This document shows, in pieces, positions 26,012 to 33,078 of a stretch of 64,000 bases of DNA (within the stretch, counting starts at the first letter, position 1; every line of letters begins with the position of its first letter). The stretch lies in contig JAFBIU010000004.1 in assembly GCA_021531775.1 (NCBI GenBank), positions 62,001 through 126,000 of the forward strand, in the 5' to 3' direction. This stretch comes from Parabacteroides distasonis. Its GTDB lineage: Bacteria > Bacteroidota > Bacteroidia > Bacteroidales > Tannerellaceae. Both the position numbers and the translations under genes were made by a program. Below the pieces are notes generated by a model, which ran no database searches, was not told the origin of the DNA, and saw nothing but the letters and a program-made list of their open reading frames with translations.

Positions 26012-26287
26012 ATGCTTATATTATTGATCATAGCGTTTGCCTGTTTTGGTCTTGTGGCGGTTCATCTGGTGAATCGCTTCAGGGAATCAGGTCTGCGAGG
26101 AGTGATGCAGGAATTCATTCCCGAAGATAGGAGTTTTCAGAATGACTATGAAGACGAGGAAGACTGGAATGATGCGGATGATGGGTATGATGATGGATAT
26201 ACGGATGGGTTCGATGATGGATACAATGACGGATATGATTACGGTCAGGATGGTGGATATGATGAGGTTGATCAGGATCGTATCTGA
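26012..26287 (+). CDS. Small acidic single-pass membrane protein
   Basis: About 91 residues. One N-terminal transmembrane segment (MLILLIIAFACFGLVAVHLV) precedes a strongly acidic tail rich in Asp, Gly and Tyr, with repeats of the DDGY/DGYxDG type. ATG at 26012 is preferred over GTG at 25982, which lies inside a promoter-like GATCTTTG sequence. Acidic DG-rich tails can bind calcium, but no defined calcium motif is seen. Its 3' end overlaps the convergent peptidase gene by 16 bp. I do not recognise a family. Confidence 0.5.
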   Translation: MLILLIIAFACFGLVAVHLVNRFRESGLRGVMQEFIPEDRSFQNDYEDEEDWNDADDGYDDGYTDGFDDGYNDGYDYGQDGGYDEVDQDRI

Positions 26288-27018
26288 GCCAACAAACACA
26301 GGACCTCGCAATAGATGGGCAGGGAGGAGCGACGAACCAACACACCGGCATCCGCATGGAGATCACCTGAGACAGGAAGGCACAACGAACAGGTCGGAAT
26401 GCCCATCTCATCATAGTCCCACGACTCATCCGGCTCAGCCTCATGCACAAACTTATACAGATAGGGAGACAGGGCCGTCACTATCTGGTAACCCATCAGG
26501 ATGTGAATACCCAAATCATTCTCCAACGAAAAGGGACAACCTTCGGCCCATCCCTCATTGGTCACATCCAGCACCCATGCCTGACGGACATAGCAATCCT
26601 TCTGCCGAAGCCAACCGGCCACCTCATACGCACCAGCCGAATCATGCTCCTCATCACCCGTAAAAGCCACCACCACCTGCTCCGGCAAGCTATCCGTCAG
26701 CATCGCATACAGCAGGCAGCCGTTGGTCAGACTGTTGTCAAACGTGCCCCGCAGCCACTCCTCCGAGACCTCCTCGCAAAAGAGTGCCCCATACACACAA
26801 TCCACGTGCGAAGAGACCAGCACAACCTCCTCCCTCTGCACCTCCTGTTTGGCATACAGCAGACACAGATCGCCCCGGTGGACCAGCTGATAATCACTTC
26901 CAGCCAAAAGCGACTGGATTACTTCCAACCGATCCTCCACCGTGAAATGCGTGCCATCGTCCTTGCAATCGACCGTCACCTGCCGCACCAATGCCTCTAT
27001 CGAATACTTACCTTGCAT
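26272..27018 (-). CDS. M20/M28/M42-like zinc peptidase homologue
   Basis: A 248-residue soluble protein with the co-catalytic zinc pattern of clan MH peptidases: SSHVDCVYG (His, Asp), GTFDNSLTNG (bridging Asp), TGDEEHDSAGA (Glu-Glu), LDVTNEG (Asp) and a late His in SGDLHADAG. It is much shorter than M28 or M20 enzymes with a dimerisation domain, so it represents only the catalytic domain. There is no signal peptide. It diverges from the hexosaminidase gene. The exact family is uncertain. Confidence 0.7.
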   Translation of the reverse strand: MQGKYSIEALVRQVTVDCKDDGTHFTVEDRLEVIQSLLAGSDYQLVHRGDLCLLYAKQEVQREEVVLVSSHVDCVYGALFCEEVSEEWLRGTFDNSLTNGCLLYAMLTDSLPEQVVVAFTGDEEHDSAGAYEVAGWLRQKDCYVRQAWVLDVTNEGWAEGCPFSLENDLGIHILMGYQIVTALSPYLYKFVHEAEPDESWDYDEMGIPTCSLCLPVSGDLHADAGVLVRRSSLPIYCEVLCLLAQIRS

Positions 27019-27057
27019 ACGCGCTTTCTATCACCAATTCCGACTGCAAAGTAACAC

Positions 27058-27084
27058 AAAATTAATTGTAATTGTAATTGTGAT
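27058..27084 (+). repeat. Interspersed ATTGTA hexamer repeat, copy 3
   Basis: AAAATTAATTGTAATTG followed by TAATTGTGAT, between the divergent peptidase and hexosaminidase genes. Confidence 0.65.
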
Positions 27085-27127
27085 GAGAAATTCCCCTGCC
27101 AACGAATGGCCCATTCGACAAAAAGCG

Positions 27128-27135
27128 TAAATTTG
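27128..27135 (+). promoter_or_regulatory. Bacteroidetes -7 box (TAAATTTG) for the hexosaminidase gene
   Basis: Consensus match 52 bp before ATG 27187. It lies inside the longer open frame beginning at 27106, which argues for the downstream start. Confidence 0.5.
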
Positions 27136-27186
27136 CAACAGGAGTTCATACAACACTATTTTCATACCATTAAAAAACAAACGACG

Positions 27187-29496
27187 ATGAGATTATCGAT
27201 TTATACTTGGATCGTTGGCGCATCACTACTGATGCTCAACGCTTGCGACAGCCCTCAGCAAGTGGGCGATTTCCACGTGATCCCGGCTCCACAAGAGGTG
27301 ACTGAGGTGGCGGGTGCAGCCCCCTTTGTACTCCATTCGGGAACCCCCATCTGCTATCCGGCCGGCAACGAAAAGTTGGCTCGCACGGCCCAGTTCCTGG
27401 CCTCCTACATCCGGGAGGTGACCGGTGCACAGGTGAAGGTATCGTCCGAGGCAGCCCAGCAGGCAATCACCCTGTCGCTCGATCCCACAATAGCCAACCC
27501 AGAAGGCTATGAACTGAACGTTTCGGCCGAAGGCATCCAGTTGAAGGGAGCCACCGAGGCAGCCGTCTTCTATGGCATCCAGACCCTCCACAAGGCATTG
27601 CCCATCACCCAGCAGGGGAAGGTGGCACTTCCGGCAACCCACGTAAAGGACTACCCACAATACAGTTACCGTGGTTTTCTCGTCGATTGTGGACGTCACT
27701 TCTTCTCCGTGGACTACCTGAAGGAGATGATCGACATGTGTGCCCTGCACAACATCAACCATTTCCACTGGCACCTGACTGAAGACCAAGGCTGGCGATT
27801 CGAGGTCAAGAAATACCCCAAGCTGACTGAGATCGGTTCGGTACGCAAGGGGACCATTGTGGCCCCCGGCTCAGAGGAATACGATGATGTGCCCGTGACC
27901 GGCTACTACACACAGGAGCAATGTCGCGAAATCGTGGCCTATGCGGCCGAACGCTTCATCCAGGTCATTCCCGAGGTGGATCTGCCGGGCCACATGATGG
28001 CAGCCTTGGCCTCCTATCCGGAACTGGGCTGTACCGGTGGACCTTACGAGATTCCCCGCAAGTTTGGCGTGTTTGACGAAGTGCTTTGCGGAGGCAACGC
28101 AAAGACTCTCCAGTTCGCCAAGGATGTGCTCAACGAAGTCATGGACGTCTTCCCCTCCGAATACATCCACATCGGAGGTGACGAATGTCCCAAGGTGCGT
28201 TGGGAGGCCTGCCCGACCTGCCAAGCCAAGATAGCCGAATTGGGACTGAAGGACACGAAGGAACACACCAAGGAGAATCAGCTGCAGGCCTGGTTCATGG
28301 GTGAGGTGGAGAAGCTCATCAACGAACGTGGACGCAAGATGATGGCTTGGGACGAGATCCTGGAGGGCAACCCGACGAAGAGCTCGACCGTCATGGCCTG
28401 GACAGGCGTACAGGCAGGTATCCAGTCTGCCCGCTTGGGTCACAACACCATCATCTGCCCCATCACCCACCTCTATTTCAGCAATCCCGGCTACAACCGA
28501 CTGAAGGGTGTGACCAGCATTGCGCGTGTCTATGACTTCGAACCCTGCTACCCACAGCTGACGGAAGAGGCCGAGAAGGAGAAGATCATTGGGGTGCAGG
28601 GCTGTATCTGGACCGAATGGACGAAGGACAGTGTGAAGATGGAATGGCAGATGATGCCTCGTGTGGCAGCCCTTTGCGAATTGCAATGGACACCCAGCGA
28701 CAAGAAGGACAAGGCTGATTTTCTGAAACGTCTTCGCCATCAGATCGATCTCTATCGTCTCAAGGGATGGAACTACAAGCAGGATATTGAGGATGTGACG
28801 TTTGACATCCATGCTACAGGCGAAGGTGGTCAGGCCGCACTGGCCATGCAGACCTACGACGAGGCCGACATCCACTACACCACAGATGGCAGTACACCCA
28901 CCCGACACTCTCCTCGCTACACGGATCCGGTCGTTATCAGCGGTCCAGCCGAGATTCAAGCCGTAGCTGTCCGGGGCGACCGGGTGACGGAGGTGACCCG
29001 CGAAGCGATTGATTACAATCAGGCCACCATGCGTCCGATCCGTTTGAAAAACGCACCAGCCGCCAACTACACCTTCAAAGGGGCTTCCCTCCTCAACGAT
29101 GGACTGCGGGGTGATGACAACTACCGATCGGGCCGATACATGGGCTTCCAGGGCAACGACCTCGATGCCACCATCGACCTGCAAGGTGAACAGGAGATCT
29201 CTTCAGCCTTTGTGAACACCTATCTGGTGCCGGGCGACTACATCTTCGGACTGACGGCTCTCGAAGTGTCTGTTTCCGACAATGGCACAGATTTCCGGCC
29301 GATTGCCAGCAAGGAGATTCCAGTGCTCGAAAAGGGTGCCAAGAACCACATCACCCGACAGGAGGAGGTGACCTTTGATCCCGTCAAGACCCGTTATGTA
29401 CGTATCGTCGGCAAGATAACCCCCGAACTGCCCGAGTGGCACTATGGCCGTGGCCAAAAGGCCTTCCTCTTTGTCGATGAGCTTGGAGTCAAATAA
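27187..29496 (+). CDS. Glycoside hydrolase family 20 beta-N-acetylhexosaminidase, lipoprotein
   Basis: A 769-residue secreted enzyme removing terminal N-acetylhexosamine from glycans. A lipoprotein signal is followed by LLMLNAC. The GH20 N-domain contains FYGIQTLHKALP. The catalytic barrel has FLVDCGRHFFSVDYLKEM, HWHLTEDQGWRFE and the catalytic pair in HIGGDECPKV (about residues 331-332). A chitobiase-type C-domain follows (IHYTTDGSTPTRHSPRY), then a beta-sandwich resembling a discoidin-like carbohydrate-binding module. Cell-surface or periplasmic foraging of host glycans is likely for a gut Bacteroidales, though that is inference. Confidence 0.95.
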   Translation: MRLSIYTWIVGASLLMLNACDSPQQVGDFHVIPAPQEVTEVAGAAPFVLHSGTPICYPAGNEKLARTAQFLASYIREVTGAQVKVSSEAAQQAITLSLDPTIANPEGYELNVSAEGIQLKGATEAAVFYGIQTLHKALPITQQGKVALPATHVKDYPQYSYRGFLVDCGRHFFSVDYLKEMIDMCALHNINHFHWHLTEDQGWRFEVKKYPKLTEIGSVRKGTIVAPGSEEYDDVPVTGYYTQEQCREIVAYAAERFIQVIPEVDLPGHMMAALASYPELGCTGGPYEIPRKFGVFDEVLCGGNAKTLQFAKDVLNEVMDVFPSEYIHIGGDECPKVRWEACPTCQAKIAELGLKDTKEHTKENQLQAWFMGEVEKLINERGRKMMAWDEILEGNPTKSSTVMAWTGVQAGIQSARLGHNTIICPITHLYFSNPGYNRLKGVTSIARVYDFEPCYPQLTEEAEKEKIIGVQGCIWTEWTKDSVKMEWQMMPRVAALCELQWTPSDKKDKADFLKRLRHQIDLYRLKGWNYKQDIEDVTFDIHATGEGGQAALAMQTYDEADIHYTTDGSTPTRHSPRYTDPVVISGPAEIQAVAVRGDRVTEVTREAIDYNQATMRPIRLKNAPAANYTFKGASLLNDGLRGDDNYRSGRYMGFQGNDLDATIDLQGEQEISSAFVNTYLVPGDYIFGLTALEVSVSDNGTDFRPIASKEIPVLEKGAKNHITRQEEVTFDPVKTRYVRIVGKITPELPEWHYGRGQKAFLFVDELGVK

Positions 29497-29547
29497 GATA
29501 AAAGGCCACCGACTCAAAGAACCATATATAGTTGACGAACCATCAAT

Positions 29548-29580
29548 GCCCCCAGCCCTCATGAGTTGGGGGCCCATTTT
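29548..29580 (+). terminator. Terminator after the hexosaminidase gene
   Basis: Seven G-C-rich pairs (GCCCCCA/TGGGGGC) followed by CCATTTT, 51 bp past the stop codon. Confidence 0.65.
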
Positions 29581-29594
29581 ATTGTAATTGTGAA
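29577..29594 (+). repeat. ATTGTA hexamer repeat, degenerate copy 4
   Basis: Shorter copy (TTTTATTGTAATTGTGAAT) joined to the hexosaminidase terminator and lying upstream of Rpn gene 2. Confidence 0.45.
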
Positions 29595-29698
29595 TACTCC
29601 TGCTCGTCCAACCGATATTTCGCTGTGGAATACTTCGTTTCACACATCCATCACAATGACAATCGGATGATTTGACTCACAAATCTACATCTGTTTCC

Positions 29699-29730
29699 TT
29701 TGGTTTCTTCAATCAGAATCCCTACATTTG
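29699..29730 (+). promoter_or_regulatory. Full Bacteroidetes promoter for Rpn gene 2
   Basis: A TTTG-type -33 element (29699-29702) and TACATTTG (29723-29730) at close to consensus spacing. Its position rules out the longer open frame starting at 29700. Confidence 0.65.
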
Positions 29731-29777
29731 TCCACAAAAATATTTATATATGTTTAATCCAAAATAACAACTATGGT

Positions 29778-30779
29778 ATGGTAACAAATCAATCAAAACC
29801 GACCAGCCGTCCTAACTGCGACGAGAAGTTCATCAATCCTTTCACCGACTACGGGTTCAAACGGATTTTCGGGACCGAAATCTCCAAAGACCTGCTTATC
29901 GAGTTCCTCAACAGCCTCATTCCGGAAGCCAAGATTGAAGACCTGGCCTTCTGTAATGTCGAACAAGTCGGACCCACTGAGGGATCCAGGAGGGCCTTCT
30001 TCGACATCCTTTGCCGGAACTCCAACAACGAATACATCCTGGTCGAGATGCAACGGAAGTCACAGGAGAATTTTCAGGACCGGATCCTCTTCTACACTTC
30101 GTTTCTCATTCAGAATCAGATGAGTACCGTCCAACGGGCCTATCGGAAAATGGAAAAAGAAATGGAGCAGCAGCAAGTCGATCCCTCCGAATTTCCCGAC
30201 TGGAACAGGAACTGGCTCTACCACATGAAGCACATCTATGTGGTCTGTTTCCTCGGCTACACGATGTTCAAGGAATATCCGGATACATACCGCTGGGACG
30301 TTCTCCGGATGGACAAGAAGCATCACGTCATTTTTGGAGATGCTTTGCAGGAAATCTATTTGGAAATGCCAAAATTTCGCTTACCTTTGTCCCAGTGTGA
30401 CACATTGGAGAAACGATTTTTATACGTATTGAATAACATGGAAGTACTTGACAGATTACCCAAAGAGCTGAACAACCAGCTGTTCCAGCGGATGAAGGAG
30501 ATCGCCTCCCTCTCAAACCTCTCTGCGGATCAGATCATTGCCTACCATCGGAGCATGATGGAGGACCTTGCTTATTATGACACAATCAATACGACTTTCA
30601 AGAAGGGTGAGGCTAAAGGGCGTACAGAAGGACGTGAGGAAGGTATAGCGGAAGGTATAGCCAAAGGTCGTGCAGAAAATGCAATCGAAATGGCTCGCAA
30701 ATTCAAGGAGGATGGTATCGATCCCGCTATCATTGCCAAGAACTCCGGACTCTCCATAGAAGAGGTAGAAGCCTTGTAA
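29778..30779 (+). CDS. Rpn-family recombination-promoting nuclease/putative transposase
   Basis: A 333-residue intact family member. The N-terminus has EKFINPFTDYGFKRIFGTE; catalytic residues are Asp in RAFFDILCR and ExQ in YILVEMQRKS. The C-terminus has the charged tail KGEAKGRTEGREEGIAEG and a final helix-turn-helix-like IIAKNSGLSIEEVEAL. ATG at 29778 is fixed by the promoter at 29723. Rpn proteins are established DNA endonucleases that promote RecA-independent recombination in E. coli. Here the gene is flanked by copies of the same AT-rich repeat that flanks the shorter Rpn gene. Confidence 0.9.
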   Translation: MVTNQSKPTSRPNCDEKFINPFTDYGFKRIFGTEISKDLLIEFLNSLIPEAKIEDLAFCNVEQVGPTEGSRRAFFDILCRNSNNEYILVEMQRKSQENFQDRILFYTSFLIQNQMSTVQRAYRKMEKEMEQQQVDPSEFPDWNRNWLYHMKHIYVVCFLGYTMFKEYPDTYRWDVLRMDKKHHVIFGDALQEIYLEMPKFRLPLSQCDTLEKRFLYVLNNMEVLDRLPKELNNQLFQRMKEIASLSNLSADQIIAYHRSMMEDLAYYDTINTTFKKGEAKGRTEGREEGIAEGIAKGRAENAIEMARKFKEDGIDPAIIAKNSGLSIEEVEAL

Positions 30780-30809
30780 CACTGATTCCTTCCCCCCAAA
30801 AACAAGACA

Positions 30810-30849
30810 CAAGTAGTTCCGGCTGGCTCAACACCTCCGGAGCTACTTG
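30810..30849 (+). terminator. Hairpin after Rpn gene 2
   Basis: CAAGTAG/CTACTTG arms with an inner CCGG/CCGG pairing, 31 bp past the stop. Only a weak T-rich run follows. Confidence 0.45.
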
Positions 30850-30900
30850 CTTCGCTTTATCCATATCCTTTAGCCACCTACCTGACCAAAGGTCCATCTC

Positions 30901-30927
30901 ATCACAATTACAATTACAATTATTTTT
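30901..30927 (-). repeat. Interspersed ATTGTA hexamer repeat, copy 5, inverted
   Basis: Reverse complement of copies 2 and 3 (ATCACAATTACAATTACA on the plus strand), between Rpn gene 2 and the convergent phosphoesterase gene. Confidence 0.65.
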
Positions 30928-30959
30928 GGACACGCATTCGTCACATCCCGGCCTCCCTC

Positions 30960-32390
30960 TCAGACCTTCATCCATTCCGAAGAGATGGGATGGCCCTTCT
31001 TGCCGAAACACTCGACGGGACGTACTTCGAAGCGGAAGGAGCGGTAGGCAGGGATTTCCTGTTCACCAAATACACATACCACCTCATCGTCATCCTTGCG
31101 TTCTCCCAAATAAAAATGGGGCGACATGACACGCTTCGTCAGCATGACCTTTTCCGTATCCTCGTCCTGCATCACCAGCTGGACCTCAAAATCGTAGGCA
31201 CGTTGCTTCGCATTCCGACCCAGAACGTTCGGGAAATAGACCGAAGTCTGCATTTGTTCGGTGCCATAGCGATCCTTTCCTCGCGCCCGTTCTACCCGTA
31301 CAGCCGAACCTGCTGGAAACTCAGGGGCAACGGCTTGGGCAGCCCGATGGGCAAACGAATAGGGCTTTTCGCCCCGGCCCAACGGCAAGGGAAGCACCCA
31401 ATCCGGACCGACAGCTTCATCATAGACAAACTCCCGTCGTTCCAGCACGACACACTGGTCATAAACCGTCATCAGCAACCCCTGTTTGCCATCCTGCTGA
31501 TCCACCACCGGCATCTGATAGGGGGTCTGCTTGCTCTCTCCATCCACATAGGTGTTCTCCCGACCGCCACGGGCATACGTGTAGCTCAGCGAGGAGGTGC
31601 CGATGCTCACAAAGTCGCCTTGCCAAATGCTGTAATCATCCTGCAGGATCGTGTGGGAATGGCCGGAGAAGGCGATGCAGTTCGGGAAACGGCTCAGGGC
31701 TGCTGTCGATTGGCCATCATCCTTGCCCCAGGCCCACGGACCATAGCAGGTGTTTCGCGGATGGGCATGTTGGATATAGAAGAAGGGCTTCTCTCCCTCC
31801 AGTTCAACCCGATGCGCCTCCAGGAAGGCCGGCATGCCTTCGATATGTTGCCAGTCGCCCCAATGGGCTCCGACGAATTTGTAGCCCTTCACCTCTTTCA
31901 GGTAGATGGGTTGGTATTTTTCCTTGAAATATTTCTTCCAGATGGCTGCCCGGTCGTTGGCGATGGCCTCTTTCCGGATCAGCTCCTCCTGCTCCTCCTT
32001 GGGGACAATGCCGGTCAGGTCGTAATGATGGCCCTCCACGTCATGATTGCCATACACAAACAGCTTCTCGACCCGACGGCCGTCCGAGGCCTTGTCTTTC
32101 GGGAAGACCCGGTACCAGGCCGCTGCCACAGCCTTCAGCTGGCGTTCCAGACCGGTATCGGCCATGTCACCCGCAATGATGACACCATCGGCTCCCTTGT
32201 CGTGAAAATAGCGGAATGTCTTCTCCAAGGCTTCCGTATGCTCGGCATGACGGATATGGACATCACTCACGATACCGATGCGCAACTTCGGCTCTCCCAG
32301 CTGAGGGGCCATTTTTGCCAACAGCTGATGATCAATACACCAGGCTCCCATGGCCAGGGCACAACTTTTGATAAATGTTCTTCTCTGCAT
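30960..32390 (-). CDS. Tat-exported calcineurin-like metallophosphoesterase
   Basis: A 476-residue protein beginning MQRRTFIKSCALAMG, a twin-arginine export signal (RRTFIK). The dinuclear metal site of the calcineurin family is visible: SDVHIRH, IIAGDMADTG, YGNHDVEGHHYD and FSGHSHTILQDD. The second half is a beta-rich domain of unknown role. ATG 32390 is chosen over an upstream in-frame ATG because it gives the Tat signal and lies correctly after the TACCTTTG box. The substrate is unknown. It converges on Rpn gene 2 and is divergent from the proA fragment. Confidence 0.88.
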   Translation of the reverse strand: MQRRTFIKSCALAMGAWCIDHQLLAKMAPQLGEPKLRIGIVSDVHIRHAEHTEALEKTFRYFHDKGADGVIIAGDMADTGLERQLKAVAAAWYRVFPKDKASDGRRVEKLFVYGNHDVEGHHYDLTGIVPKEEQEELIRKEAIANDRAAIWKKYFKEKYQPIYLKEVKGYKFVGAHWGDWQHIEGMPAFLEAHRVELEGEKPFFYIQHAHPRNTCYGPWAWGKDDGQSTAALSRFPNCIAFSGHSHTILQDDYSIWQGDFVSIGTSSLSYTYARGGRENTYVDGESKQTPYQMPVVDQQDGKQGLLMTVYDQCVVLERREFVYDEAVGPDWVLPLPLGRGEKPYSFAHRAAQAVAPEFPAGSAVRVERARGKDRYGTEQMQTSVYFPNVLGRNAKQRAYDFEVQLVMQDEDTEKVMLTKRVMSPHFYLGERKDDDEVVCVFGEQEIPAYRSFRFEVRPVECFGKKGHPISSEWMKV

Positions 32391-32417
32391 ATTACACTCA
32401 AATAAAAAAGTACTGCT

Positions 32418-32425
32418 CAAAGGTA
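32418..32425 (-). promoter_or_regulatory. Bacteroidetes -7 box (TACCTTTG) for the phosphoesterase gene
   Basis: Consensus on the minus strand, 27 bp before ATG 32390. Confidence 0.55.
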
Positions 32426-32462
32426 CGATTTATTTCAATAGTGCCTCCTTAATCAAATTTAA

Positions 32463-33041
32463 AATCCAACTGATGAGTTCGGTGACCTCAGCAAGGGCCG
32501 CGACATTGTCTGCAATGCCAAGACACGTCGGGTGAGCGTCTGCAATGCCCTCGACTGTCTCCTGTTCCATGCCGCACGTCTGGCTGATCTGCCGCAACTC
32601 TGTGCTCCCTTGGCAGAAAAGTGGGTGACCATCTATGCCGATGCACCCGCCTTGGTTGCGTTGCAGGGCTCTTATCCCGACGCCTTGTTGCAGCCGGCCA
32701 CACCGGAACATTACGGTACGGAATTCCTGGACTACAAGATGGCCATCCGCACGGTCAGTTCGTTGGAGGAGGCACTCCAGCAAATCCGTCGCTACAGCTC
32801 GCACCACAGTGAGTGTATCATCACCGACCGTAAGGCTCATGCCGACCGCTTTGTCCGCGAGGTGGATGCCGCCTGTGTCTATGTCAATGTGCCCACCTCC
32901 TTCACCGATGGAAACGAGTTTGGTCTCGGGGCAGAGATTGGCATCAGTACGCAAAAACTCCACGCCCGTGGCCCGATGGCCCTGGAGGAGATTACCACCT
33001 ACAAGTGGATCATCGAGGGAGACGGCCAGATCCGGAAATAG
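32463..33041 (+). pseudogene. proA: 3' fragment of proA (glutamate-5-semialdehyde dehydrogenase)
   Basis: About 192 residues from the C-terminal half of the proline-pathway reductase. The frame opens after an in-frame TAA at 32460 and reads [20 protein letters not shown], then [13 protein letters not shown] with the catalytic Cys, [37 protein letters not shown] and [15 protein letters not shown]. Full-length ProA is about 415 residues, and the missing half would overlap the divergent phosphoesterase gene, so it is lost. No Bacteroidetes promoter or clear start is seen. The fragment lacks the NADP-binding half and should be inactive. The open frame has few defects, pointing to a recent break. 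Confidence 0.88.
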
Positions 33042-33078
33042 ACAGGGCCTCCGCACAGCCATCTCCACCGTTCGTGAA

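Noticed and set aside
27871-29184. A 437-codon minus-strand open frame
   Set aside because: Antisense shadow of the GH20 hexosaminidase gene.
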